64,000 bases of DNA from Pseudoxanthomonas sp. X-1. Lineage in GTDB: Bacteria; Pseudomonadota; Gammaproteobacteria; Xanthomonadales; Xanthomonadaceae. The notes below the pieces were generated by a model. It saw nothing but the letters and a program-made list of their open reading frames with translations, was not told where the DNA came from and searched no databases. The translations under genes were made by a program, and so were the position numbers. Positions 17,780 to 26,196 of this stretch are shown in pieces. Location of the stretch: NCBI RefSeq assembly GCF_020042665.1, contig NZ_CP083376.1, forward strand, positions 4,302,501-4,366,500, in the 5' to 3' direction. Position 1 is the stretch's first letter; each line of letters begins with the position of its first letter.

Positions 17780-19192
17780 ATGGGGACATCTGACCGCAGG
17801 CGGTTCCGGCGCGTGCCTTGGCGCCCGCCGCTGTGGCGCCAGGCGGTCGCCTGGCTGCGCAGGGTGCCGGCCTCCGATCCGATCGACCGCCGCAACGCGC
17901 CGGCGCTGCAGGTGCTGCTGCTGTTCCTCGGCACCGAGATCCCGCTCAACAAGGCCTACCATCTGCTGACCGCCGCGCGGATCCAGATGGATCCCACGCA
18001 GCTGGCCGTGGACATCGGCACGGACGCGGCGATGACGCTGGCCGCGTGGCTCGGCGTGTGGCTGATCCGGCGCGGCCGGGTCAAGCCGGCCACGGCCTTG
18101 TTCATCGGCGTCACGCTGTGCTCGGGCATCGCGGCCAACATCGCCTTCGGCTACCAGCTACAGGCCTTCGATCCCTACCCGATGATGATGCTGACCCTGG
18201 CGGCGCTGGTGATCGGTCGCTGGGCGCTGTGGGCGGTGTATCTGTGCATCCCGCTGATGTTCTGGCTGGGGATGGAGAGCCCGGAGGGCCAGGCGCCGAA
18301 CGCCTCGGGCAACCCCTTCCAGAACCTGCCCTCGCTGGCGATGAGCTACTTCATGATCACCCTGGTGCTGGACCGCACGGTGGAGGCGCTGCGCGAAGGC
18401 CTGTTCAGCGCCCGCCGCTCGGCCGAACGCCTGCGCGTGGAGATGCGCGAGCGCGAGCGCGTGCAGGCGCGGCTGCTGCACCTGCAGCGGATCGAGTCGG
18501 TCGGCCAGCTGGCCAGCGGCGTGTCGCACGACTTCAACAACATCCTCGGCGCGATCATCGGCTACACCGGCCAGCGCCATCGCCTGCACGAACTGGATTA
18601 CGACCCGGTCACCGACGCCCAGGCGATGGCCGAGGCGCTGGAGGGCGTGGAGCTGGCCGCGCAGCGCGGCGTGGCGATCAGCCGCAAGCTGCTGAGCTTC
18701 AGCCGGCGCGAGCTGGCCGTGCCCAGCGATTTCGACGTGGCCGCCGCCCTGCGCGAGCTGCAGCCGATGCTGCGGCAGCTGTTCGGGGCCCCGGTGCAGG
18801 TCCAGCTGAGCACGCCCGAGGCACCGTGCACGGTGCATCTGGATCGCGCGCAGTTCGACCTGGTGATGCTCAACTTCGCGGCCAACGCGCGCGATGCGAT
18901 GCCCGAGGGTGGGACGTTCTCGATCGACGTGCGCCTGGAGCACGGCCAGGTGGCGCTGCGCCTGTCAGACACCGGCGTGGGCATGAGCGCCGAGGTGATG
19001 CAGCAGGCGTTCGAGCCGTTCTTCACCACCAAGCCGGCCGGCCAGGGCACGGGCCTGGGCCTGGCGGTCGCGCAGGAACTGACCCAGCAGGGCGGCGGCA
19101 GCCTGTGGGTGGACAGCGCCCCCGGGCAGGGCACGCGCTTCACGCTGCGCCTGCCGCAGGTGACCGCGCCGCTCAGTTCCCCTGCGGATTGA
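17780..19192 (+). CDS. membrane sensor histidine kinase
   Basis: 470-residue inner-membrane kinase. Four to five hydrophobic segments lie between residues 45 and 198, followed by a charged helical linker. The dimerisation/phosphoacceptor helix has His250 in VGQLASGVSHDFNNILGAII, the HDFNN type of H-box. The N box (NFAANARDAM), G1 (DTGVGM), F box (FEPFFTTK) and G2 (GTGLGLA) follow. The plus-strand frame is open far upstream because of high G+C; the ATG at 17780 is used. Its last 20 bases overlap the end of the convergent response-regulator gene, its probable partner. Confidence 0.9.
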   Translation: MGTSDRRRFRRVPWRPPLWRQAVAWLRRVPASDPIDRRNAPALQVLLLFLGTEIPLNKAYHLLTAARIQMDPTQLAVDIGTDAAMTLAAWLGVWLIRRGRVKPATALFIGVTLCSGIAANIAFGYQLQAFDPYPMMMLTLAALVIGRWALWAVYLCIPLMFWLGMESPEGQAPNASGNPFQNLPSLAMSYFMITLVLDRTVEALREGLFSARRSAERLRVEMRERERVQARLLHLQRIESVGQLASGVSHDFNNILGAIIGYTGQRHRLHELDYDPVTDAQAMAEALEGVELAAQRGVAISRKLLSFSRRELAVPSDFDVAAALRELQPMLRQLFGAPVQVQLSTPEAPCTVHLDRAQFDLVMLNFAANARDAMPEGGTFSIDVRLEHGQVALRLSDTGVGMSAEVMQQAFEPFFTTKPAGQGTGLGLAVAQELTQQGGGSLWVDSAPGQGTRFTLRLPQVTAPLSSPAD

Positions 19193-19904
19193 ACAGGTAG
19201 CCGGCGCCGCGCACGGCGGTCAGCGGCAGCGCCGTGCCGGCGCGGTCCTGCACCTTCTGCCGCAGGCGATGCAGCAGCGCATCGAGGCGATGCGGGTCGA
19301 CCTCCAGGCCAAGCTCACCGCCGAGGGTGGCCAGCAGCGACTCGCGCGCCACCAGTTGACCGCGCGTGCGCCACAGGCACAGCAGCACCCGGCGCTCGGA
19401 CTGGGTCAGCGCCACGGCCTTGCCCTGCGGCGAGAACAGGCACCAGCCATCGTCCTGCAGCTGCCACGCCGACGCCTCGTGCGCGGCCGGCGGCCGCGAC
19501 AGCCGGCGCGCCACGCTGAACAGGGTCGCGGCCAGCATCTCGATCTCCACCGGCTTGGTCAGGTAGGCATCGGCGCCCTGGCTGAGGCCGCGCACCATGT
19601 CCGGCGACGTGTCGCGGCCGCTGAGGATCACGATGCCCATGCCCGGGCGCCCGGCCTGCAGTTCGCGCGTCAGGGTGAAGCCATCGCCGTCGGGCAGGCC
19701 GATGTCGAGCACGATCAGGTCGAAGCTGGCCTGCGCCAGCGCCGCCTGCAGCTGCGCCACCGTACGCATCGGCACCACGTCGAAGCCATGCCGCGCCAGC
19801 CCCGGCAGCAGGACGCGGTCGCGCAGCACGTCGTCGTCCTCCAGCAGCGCCAGGCGCAGCGGTGCGATCGAAGGACGGGCGGACGATGGCACGGGCGCAC
19901 TCAC
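19173..19904 (-). CDS. OmpR/PhoB-type response regulator
   Basis: About 243 residues from a GTG at 19904 (another GTG at 19892). The receiver domain begins RLALLEDDDVLRD (acidic pair), carries the phosphoacceptor Asp in IVLDIGLPDGDG, and the conserved Lys in LTKPVE. A winged-helix DNA-binding domain follows, with SERRVLLCLWRTRGQLVARESL and a terminal TAVRGAGYLF. It is convergent with the histidine kinase and overlaps it by 20 bases, an unusual arrangement for a two-component pair. Targets are unknown; the adhesin and protease are nearest. Confidence 0.88.
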   Translation of the reverse strand: MSAPVPSSARPSIAPLRLALLEDDDVLRDRVLLPGLARHGFDVVPMRTVAQLQAALAQASFDLIVLDIGLPDGDGFTLTRELQAGRPGMGIVILSGRDTSPDMVRGLSQGADAYLTKPVEIEMLAATLFSVARRLSRPPAAHEASAWQLQDDGWCLFSPQGKAVALTQSERRVLLCLWRTRGQLVARESLLATLGGELGLEVDPHRLDALLHRLRQKVQDRAGTALPLTAVRGAGYLFNPQGN

Positions 19905-20201
19905 GTGGACGGCAGGGATTCGATGCGGGCGGTGATCGGATGGCACCCGGCCTTCGCGCCGGGCGCCCCGCATCCTGCGGGTCGGCCGAAGTATCACGGA
20001 TGGGCCGGGTGGCGGCAATTCGCCCGCCGCGCCCGTCCCCCGATGTCCTTGCGTTGTCTTCGCGTCTCCCCAAGATAGGGCGCATGTCGTCGCCTGCGGA
20101 TCCGCATTCATGAACGCCCTGCCCGCCCCCCTGCGAAGCGTGTGCGTCGCTCGGCTGCGCCAAGCGCTGACATGCCCGGCGGCCGCCGCAGAGGCCGGCG
20201 C

Positions 20202-21026
20202 ATGAGCACCCCGCGCGCGCTGCAGGACTTCGTCGAGCGCCACGCGCGCCTGTTCGTGCTCACCGGGGCCGGTTGCAGCACCGGGTCGGGCATCCCCGAC
20301 TATCGCGACCGCGACGGCGCGTGGAAGCGCCCGCAGCCGGTGACCTACCAGGCCTTCATGGGCGAACTGGCCACGCGCCAGCGCTACTGGGCACGCAGCC
20401 TGGTCGGCTGGCCGCGCTTCGGCGCCGCGCGACCCAATGGCGTGCATCGTGCGCTCGCGGCGCTGGAGGCGCGCGGGCAGGTTTCGCTGCTGCTGACCCA
20501 GAACGTGGACCGCCTGCACCAGGCCGCCGGCAGCCGCCAGGTGATCGACCTGCATGGCCGGCTGGATGTGGTGCGCTGCATGGGCTGCGAGCGGCGCACG
20601 CCGCGCGAGGACTTCCAGGCAGAGCTGATCGCGCGCAATCCCGGCTGGGAGCGGCACCACGCGGGCATCGCGCCCGATGGCGATGCCGACCTGGAAGGCG
20701 TGGACTTCTCCGCGTTCGACATCCCCGCCTGCGCGCACTGCGGCGGCGTGCTGAAGCCGGACGTGGTGTTCTTCGGCGAGAACGTCCCGCGCGAGCGCGT
20801 GGCCGCCGCGCGCGAGGCGCTGGAACGCAGCGATGCGCTGCTGGTGGTCGGTTCTTCGCTGATGGTGTATTCGGGCCTGCGCTTCGTGCAGTGGGCGCAC
20901 GCGGCCGGCCTGCCGGTGGCCGCGCTCAACCACGGCCGCACCCGCGCCGACGAGCTGCTCATGCTGAAGGTGCAGCACGACTGCGCGCAGGCGCTGGCGT
21001 TTCTCGAAGACGGGGTGACGGCCTGA
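20202..21026 (+). CDS. Sir2-family NAD-dependent deacylase (class II-like)
   Basis: 274-residue sirtuin. GAGCSTGSGIPDYR (22-35) binds NAD, TQNVD (99-103) and His118 (DLHG) are catalytic, and Cys126/Cys129 and Cys177/Cys180 form the structural zinc site. GAGCST with a SIRT4-like sequence places it with class II sirtuins, whose activity may be deacylation or lipoamidation rather than plain deacetylation. ATG at 20202 is used; an in-frame ATG lies at 20172. It is a monocistronic-looking cytoplasmic enzyme. Confidence 0.9.
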   Translation: MSTPRALQDFVERHARLFVLTGAGCSTGSGIPDYRDRDGAWKRPQPVTYQAFMGELATRQRYWARSLVGWPRFGAARPNGVHRALAALEARGQVSLLLTQNVDRLHQAAGSRQVIDLHGRLDVVRCMGCERRTPREDFQAELIARNPGWERHHAGIAPDGDADLEGVDFSAFDIPACAHCGGVLKPDVVFFGENVPRERVAAAREALERSDALLVVGSSLMVYSGLRFVQWAHAAGLPVAALNHGRTRADELLMLKVQHDCAQALAFLEDGVTA

Positions 21027-21125
21027 GCGTCGTGCGCGCGACAGGCTGATCCAGCGGTGCGCTTGCGGGGTCCTAACGCCGCGCGCTGCAATCTACGGTC
21101 TCCCCCCTGCTGCAAGGCCCGCTTC

Positions 21126-22238
21126 GTGAGCACGCTGTTTTCGCCCCTGTCCCTGGGGCCGCTGTCGTTGGACAACCGCATCGTCATCGCGCCGATGTGC
21201 CAGTACTCCTGTGATGATGACAATGGTCAGGCCAATGCCTGGCACGCCATGCATCTGGGCCATCTGGCGCAGTCCGGCGCGGGCCTGCTGATTCTGGAAG
21301 CGACCGCGGTCGAGGCGCGTGGGCGCATCTCCTGGGCCGATCTGGGCCTGTGGGACGACGCCACCGAACAGGCCCTGCGCCCCGTGGTGGACGGCATCCG
21401 GCGCTGGTCGCCGATCCGGCTCGGCATCCAGCTGGCCCATGCCGGGCGCAAGGGCTCCACCCACAAGCCGTGGGAACACCACGGCGCGGCCATCGCGCCG
21501 GATGCGCCGCACGGCTGGCAGACAGTGTCTTCCACCGACCGCCCCTACGCGGAAGGCGATCCGGCGCCGCAGCGCCTGGACGAGGCCGGCATCGAGGCGA
21601 TCGTGCAGGCCTTCGTCGACAGCGCGCGGCGCGCGCACCGGCTGGGCTTCGACCTGATCGAGCTGCACGGCGCGCACGGCTATCTGCTGCACCAGTTCCT
21701 CTCGCCGCTGAGCAACGATCGCACCGATGCCTATGGCGGCTCGCTGGAGAACCGCCTGCGCCTGCCGCTGCAGGTGTTCGACGCGGTGCGCGCGGCGGTG
21801 CCGGACAGCATGGCGGTCGGCATGCGCATCTCGGCCAGCGACTGGGTCGAAGGCGGCTGGGACGTGGCGCAGAGCATCGCCCTGGCGCAGGCGCTGGAAG
21901 CGCGCGGCTGCAGCTATCTGCACGTGTCCAGTGGCGGCCTGGATCCGCGCCAGCAGATTCCGGTGGAGCCCGGCTACCAGGTGCCGTTCGCCCGCGACAT
22001 CAAGGCGGCGCTGTCGACCATGCCGGTGATTGCGGTCGGCCTGATCACCGAGCCGGCGCACGCCGAGCGCATCGTGGCCGAAGGCAAGGCCGACGCGGTG
22101 GCCATCGCCCGCGCCGCGCTGTACGACCCGCGCTGGCCCTGGCATGCGGCGGTGGCGCTGGGCGCGACCCTGGCCATCGCCCCGCAGTACCTGCGCAGCG
22201 AACCGCGCGAGGCGCGCGGCGTGTTCAAGCCGCGCTGA
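21126..22238 (+). CDS. NADH:flavin oxidoreductase, YqjM/XenA-type
   Basis: 370-residue FMN-dependent ene-reductase of the thermophilic-like old yellow enzyme subgroup. The N-terminus NRIVIAPMCQYSC contains the active-site Cys characteristic of YqjM and xenobiotic reductase A. IELHGAHGYLLHQFLSPLSN and RTDAYGGSLENR complete the family signature. The start is a GTG after the TGCAAGG/TTC region; the frame has no closer ATG. It reduces enones, nitrate esters or quinones. It belongs to a different subgroup from the ene-reductase at 9228, which lacks this Cys. Confidence 0.9.
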   Translation: MSTLFSPLSLGPLSLDNRIVIAPMCQYSCDDDNGQANAWHAMHLGHLAQSGAGLLILEATAVEARGRISWADLGLWDDATEQALRPVVDGIRRWSPIRLGIQLAHAGRKGSTHKPWEHHGAAIAPDAPHGWQTVSSTDRPYAEGDPAPQRLDEAGIEAIVQAFVDSARRAHRLGFDLIELHGAHGYLLHQFLSPLSNDRTDAYGGSLENRLRLPLQVFDAVRAAVPDSMAVGMRISASDWVEGGWDVAQSIALAQALEARGCSYLHVSSGGLDPRQQIPVEPGYQVPFARDIKAALSTMPVIAVGLITEPAHAERIVAEGKADAVAIARAALYDPRWPWHAAVALGATLAIAPQYLRSEPREARGVFKPR

Positions 22239-22254
22239 GGCGATCCGTGCCGAG

Positions 22255-22281
22255 ACGCGCGTTGGTTACGCCAACGCGCGT
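22255..22281. terminator. bidirectional hairpin between convergent genes
   Basis: An 11-bp perfect stem, ACGCGCGTTGG (22255-22265) and CCAACGCGCGT (22271-22281), encloses TTACG. It overlaps the stop codon of the GMC oxidoreductase and lies 17 bases after the ene-reductase stop. There is no T-tract, so termination is inferred from position and stability. Confidence 0.55.
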
Positions 22282-24044
22282 GGCGAGGACAGGTACTGAT
22301 CGCGAATGGCTTTCGCCGACCAGTAGGTCAGCGCGGCGACCAGCCCGGTTGGGTTGTAGCCCAGCCCCTGCGGAAACGCCGACGCGCCCGGGACGAAGAC
22401 GTTGTGCACGTCCCAGCTCTGCAGATACCGGTTGAGCACGCTGGTGGCAGGGTCGGTGCCCATGATCGCGCCGCCGTTCAGATGCGTGGTCTGGTAGCTG
22501 GTCGCGTCGAAGTGATCGCCGAAGTCGCGCACCAGCTGGCGGGTGGAGGCCGGGCCCATGGCCTTGGCGATGCCGTCCAGCTTGTCGGCCATGAAGCGCG
22601 CCATGCGCGTGTCGTTCTCCTGCCAGTCGAAGGTCATGCGCAGCAGCGGCAGGCCGTGGACGTCGGTATAGGTGGGGTCCAGGCTGAGGTAGTTGCCGCG
22701 ATAGCTCATGTGCGCGCCGTGCGCATCCATCGACACGGTGTGGGTGTAGTGCTCGGCCACCGCGCGCTTCCACGCCTGTCCCCAACCCGGCGTACCGGCC
22801 GGCAGCGCGATCCCGCTGATCGGCTTGACCCCCGCCTGGTTGACCCACATCGGTGAGCCGCCGACGAAGCCGGCCGCCGCATGGTCGAAATGATCGGCGT
22901 TGAAGTCGTCGATCGCCACGCCGTTGCCGCCGGCACCGATGAACTCGTTGCTGTGCACGTCCTTGCCGAAGAACGCCTTGACCGTGGCCATGTTCTGGTA
23001 GGCGAAGTTGCGCCCGACCACGCCGGTGTTGCTGGCCGGGTCGTAGGGCGTGCCGATGCCCGAAAGCAGCAGCAGGCGCACGTTGTGGAACTGGAAGGCC
23101 GAGACGATCACCAGGTCCGCGGGTTGGAACACCTCGCGCCCCTGCGCGTCGACGTAGGTCACACCGGTGGCGGTCTTGCGATCGGGCGCCAGTTCCACCC
23201 TGGTCACCTCGCAATGCGTGCGCAGCTCGAACAGCGGCTGCTGGCGCAGCGCCGGCCACACGTTGACGTTGGGCGAGGCCTTGGAATAGTTGTAGCAGGC
23301 ATAACCGCTGCAATAGCCGCAGAAGTTGCACGTGCCCATCTGGCAACCGTAGGGGTTGGTGTAGGGGCCGGAGGCGTTGGCCGAGGGCATGTCGTAGGGG
23401 TGGTAGCCCAGCCCCGCGGCCGCCGAGAAGAAGCGCTGCGCCGAGACGGTACGCTTCTGCGCCGGCAGCGGGAACGGCGCCGAGCGGTCCGGCGCCAGCG
23501 GGTTGCCGCCCTTGTCCCGCCCCACCACTTCGCCCTGCACGCTCCAGGCGCTGCCGGAGGTGCCGAACACCTTCTCGGCGAAGTCGAAGTGCGGCTCCAG
23601 CTCCTCGTAGCTCACGCCGAAGTCCTGGATGGTCATGCCTTCGGGGATGAAGCGCTTGCCGTAGCGCTGCTCGTAATGGCTGCGCAGCTTCAGCTCCACC
23701 GGGTCGACGCGGAAGTGCACGCCGGACCAGTGCAGGCCGGCGCCGCCGACGCCATCGCCGGGCAGGAAGGCGCCGAGCTGCCGGTACGGCAGCGCGGTGT
23801 CCGCCTCGGTATGGCGGATCGTCACGGTGCTGCGCGAGAGATCCTGGAACAGCTTCTTGCGCACGCTGTAGGTCAGCTCGTCCAGCGTGCCCGGGTAGGC
23901 GCCGTCGGGCTGGGTGTCGCGCGCGGCGCCGCGTTCCAGCGCGACCACGCGCAGGCCCGCCTCGGTCAGCTCGCGCGCCATGATCGACCCGGCCCAGCCG
24001 AAGCCCACCACCACCACATCGGTCTTCTTCATCGTCGTCGCCAT
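22266..24044 (-). CDS. GMC oxidoreductase, gluconate 2-dehydrogenase-type flavoprotein subunit
   Basis: 592-residue FAD-dependent dehydrogenase. DVVVVGFGWAGSIMARELTEAG (9-30) is the FAD Rossmann motif. A Cys cluster (YGCQMGTCNFCGYCSGYAC, about 232-250) resembles the iron-sulfur site of bacterial FAD-glucose dehydrogenases. The C-terminus holds the catalytic His/Asn region (THLNGG and YNPTGL). It is the catalytic subunit of a periplasmic complex with the gamma subunit (24048) and triheme cytochrome (24823), passing electrons to ubiquinone. It has no signal peptide of its own and probably rides out with the Tat-signalled gamma subunit. The exact sugar or sugar acid is not readable. Confidence 0.9.
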   Translation of the reverse strand: MATTMKKTDVVVVGFGWAGSIMARELTEAGLRVVALERGAARDTQPDGAYPGTLDELTYSVRKKLFQDLSRSTVTIRHTEADTALPYRQLGAFLPGDGVGGAGLHWSGVHFRVDPVELKLRSHYEQRYGKRFIPEGMTIQDFGVSYEELEPHFDFAEKVFGTSGSAWSVQGEVVGRDKGGNPLAPDRSAPFPLPAQKRTVSAQRFFSAAAGLGYHPYDMPSANASGPYTNPYGCQMGTCNFCGYCSGYACYNYSKASPNVNVWPALRQQPLFELRTHCEVTRVELAPDRKTATGVTYVDAQGREVFQPADLVIVSAFQFHNVRLLLLSGIGTPYDPASNTGVVGRNFAYQNMATVKAFFGKDVHSNEFIGAGGNGVAIDDFNADHFDHAAAGFVGGSPMWVNQAGVKPISGIALPAGTPGWGQAWKRAVAEHYTHTVSMDAHGAHMSYRGNYLSLDPTYTDVHGLPLLRMTFDWQENDTRMARFMADKLDGIAKAMGPASTRQLVRDFGDHFDATSYQTTHLNGGAIMGTDPATSVLNRYLQSWDVHNVFVPGASAFPQGLGYNPTGLVAALTYWSAKAIRDQYLSSPRALA

Positions 24045-24047
24045 GGC

Positions 24048-24794
24048 TCAGCCCCGCGCCCCGTCGATGGACACCGGCGGCAGCGGATAGGCCACGTCGC
24101 GCTCGACCCAGTCCATGAAGTCCGCGCGCGCGCCGGGGAAGCCGATCAGCTTCCAGCCCACCAGGTCGCGGTTGCCGCCATGGCGCGGATCGCAGAAGAA
24201 GCCCTCGCGCGCGTTGGCCAGCAGCAGGCCGAACAGCGCCTTGGGCGGCACCTGCGCCAGCGCCAGCGTGCCGGCTTCCAGCCGCTGCAGCACGCCGTCC
24301 TGCAGCGCGGCGTCGAGTTCGGCGAAGGCCTTGCCGTGCGCGGCGCGGCAGGCCTGGTCCAGATCGGCCAGGCCCAGCCGGTAGAGCTCGCGCGGCGCCA
24401 GCCGGAGCTGATACCCCAGCGTGGCCGGCGCATCGGGCTGAAACGGCCCCTGCATGAACCACAGCCGCCCCGCCGCCCAGGGCGTGCCCATCTGGCGGTC
24501 GATGTACTCGGGCACGCCGGCCTCCAGCGCCCCCGGGTCCCGCGCATCGCCGGGGATCAGGCGGGCCACGACGGCCTGCAGGCAGGCCCATTCGGCCGCA
24601 CTGAAGTACGTGGGCCGATAAGGCGCGGAGTGGGTGGCGCCGGCGCCTTCGCGCCGACCGGCCTCGCCCTGCTGGCCATCGCACGCGCCAAGGGCGACCG
24701 CGGCCGGGGCCACGGCCAGCGACAGGCGCAGGAAGGCGCGGCGGGTCGTCGCGGTCGGCGCATCGGCGTGCGGCGTCTGGGGAGGCTTGCTCAT
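24048..24794 (-). CDS. gluconate 2-dehydrogenase gamma-type subunit (subunit 3 family)
   Basis: 248 residues with a twin-arginine signal (TTRRAFLRLSLAVAPAAVALGAC). The Cys after ALGA gives a possible lipobox. Such small subunits chaperone and export the flavoprotein through Tat. YFSAAEWACLQAVVARLIPGD is the recognisable family start of the mature part. It sits three bases upstream of the flavoprotein gene. The ATG at 24794 is used; a GTG four codons earlier is possible. Confidence 0.88.
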   Translation of the reverse strand: MSKPPQTPHADAPTATTRRAFLRLSLAVAPAAVALGACDGQQGEAGRREGAGATHSAPYRPTYFSAAEWACLQAVVARLIPGDARDPGALEAGVPEYIDRQMGTPWAAGRLWFMQGPFQPDAPATLGYQLRLAPRELYRLGLADLDQACRAAHGKAFAELDAALQDGVLQRLEAGTLALAQVPPKALFGLLLANAREGFFCDPRHGGNRDLVGWKLIGFPGARADFMDWVERDVAYPLPPVSIDGARG

Positions 24795-24822
24795 GCGGTT
24801 CACCAAGGGGCAGCGGCGCGCA

Positions 24823-26196
24823 TCAATCGCGCGTGGAAGTCGGGTCGTGGGGTTTGACGCGCTCGGCCCGCTCGCGCTCGAGCTGGGCGCGGACCTTGCG
24901 TACCTGGGCGGCGCTGACCGGGTCGGCGCGATTGCCCCAGCCCGCGCGCACGAAGCTGGCCAGCTGCGCGACCTGCGCGTCGTCCAGCCGCCAGGCGAAG
25001 CCGGGCATGCCCAGGTCCGAGGGCGCGGCCGGCGTGGCCGGCATCCTGCTGCCGTCCAGGATCAGGCGCAGCAGCGAGGTCGGCGCGGGTGCCAGCACGG
25101 TGGGGTTGCCGGCGATCGACGGGAAGGTGCGCGTATCGCCGGCGCCGTCGCTGCGGTGGCAGCCGGCACAGTTGTCCAGGTAAAGCGCCGCGCCGGGCGT
25201 GGCGTCCTGGCCCTGCGCCAGGGCCGCAGCGGTAGACGGGTCGGCACGGAAGCCAGGATGCTCCGGGTCCCGGGCCGGCAAGCTCTTGAGGTAAGCCGCG
25301 ATGGCGTGCAGATCGTCCGCGCGCAGGTACTGCATGCTGTGGACGGTGACATCGCCCATCGGGCTGCCGACGGTGGCCGCGTGCGGATTGCGGCCGGTGC
25401 GCAGCGAATCGACGATGTCCTGCTCCGACCAGCCGCCCAGCCCGCTGCCCACATCGCCGCGCAGGTTGATGGCGGTCCAGCCGTCGATCACCTGGCCGCC
25501 GCTCAGGTAGGCCTTGCCCGAGGCGTCCAGCGCCTGTTCCTGCATGGTCAGCGCGCGCGGGGTGTGGCAGCTGCCGCAGTGGCCCAGGCCTTCCACCAGG
25601 TAGGCGCCCCGGGCGAGCCGGGCGTCGGCCAGCGCCGGCCTGGCCGCCAGCGCGTCGGGCGAGGGCGCGAACATGCGCCTCCACAGCGCCAGCGGCCAGC
25701 GCAGGCTGAGCGGCCAGGCGATGCCGGTGGGCTGGTTGTGGCGTTCGACCGGCTGTACGCCCTGCATGAAATAGACATACAGCGCGCGCACGTCGTCGTC
25801 GCTGATGCGCGCATACGATGGATACGGCATGGCCGGATAGAGCGTGCCGCCGTCGGCGCGGATGCCGTGCCGCAGCGCGCGGTCGAACTGGTCCAGCGAG
25901 TAGCGGCCGATGCCGGTGGCGGGATCGGGCGTGATGTTGGTGCTGTAGATGGTGCCGATCGGCGAGGCGATCGGCAGCCCTCCCGCGAACGGCGCGCCGC
26001 CCGGCGCGGTATGGCAAGCGGTGCAGTCGCCGGCCGCGGCCAGATAGCGGCCCTGCTCCAGCAGCGCGGCGGCCTGCCCTTGCGCGACCGGGGCGATGGC
26101 GCGGGTTCGCGTGGGCAGCAGCGCGATGGCAAACGCCGACAGGAACAGGATCGCCGCCACCAGCGCGGCGATGAACAGACGCTTCTTCCGCATCAT
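24823..26196 (-). CDS. triheme cytochrome c subunit of the sugar dehydrogenase complex
   Basis: 457 residues. An N-terminal membrane anchor or signal (LFIAALVAAILFLSAFAIAL) precedes three cytochrome c domains with heme motifs CTACH, CGSCH and CAGCH. This matches the membrane-bound cytochrome subunit of gluconate and FAD-glucose dehydrogenases, which relays electrons from the flavoprotein to quinone. Its ATG overlaps the stop of the upstream aldo-keto reductase (ATGA), so translation is coupled. The charged C-terminus (RAQLERERAERVKPHD) is an extra tail. Confidence 0.92.
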   Translation of the reverse strand: MMRKKRLFIAALVAAILFLSAFAIALLPTRTRAIAPVAQGQAAALLEQGRYLAAAGDCTACHTAPGGAPFAGGLPIASPIGTIYSTNITPDPATGIGRYSLDQFDRALRHGIRADGGTLYPAMPYPSYARISDDDVRALYVYFMQGVQPVERHNQPTGIAWPLSLRWPLALWRRMFAPSPDALAARPALADARLARGAYLVEGLGHCGSCHTPRALTMQEQALDASGKAYLSGGQVIDGWTAINLRGDVGSGLGGWSEQDIVDSLRTGRNPHAATVGSPMGDVTVHSMQYLRADDLHAIAAYLKSLPARDPEHPGFRADPSTAAALAQGQDATPGAALYLDNCAGCHRSDGAGDTRTFPSIAGNPTVLAPAPTSLLRLILDGSRMPATPAAPSDLGMPGFAWRLDDAQVAQLASFVRAGWGNRADPVSAAQVRKVRAQLERERAERVKPHDPTSTRD

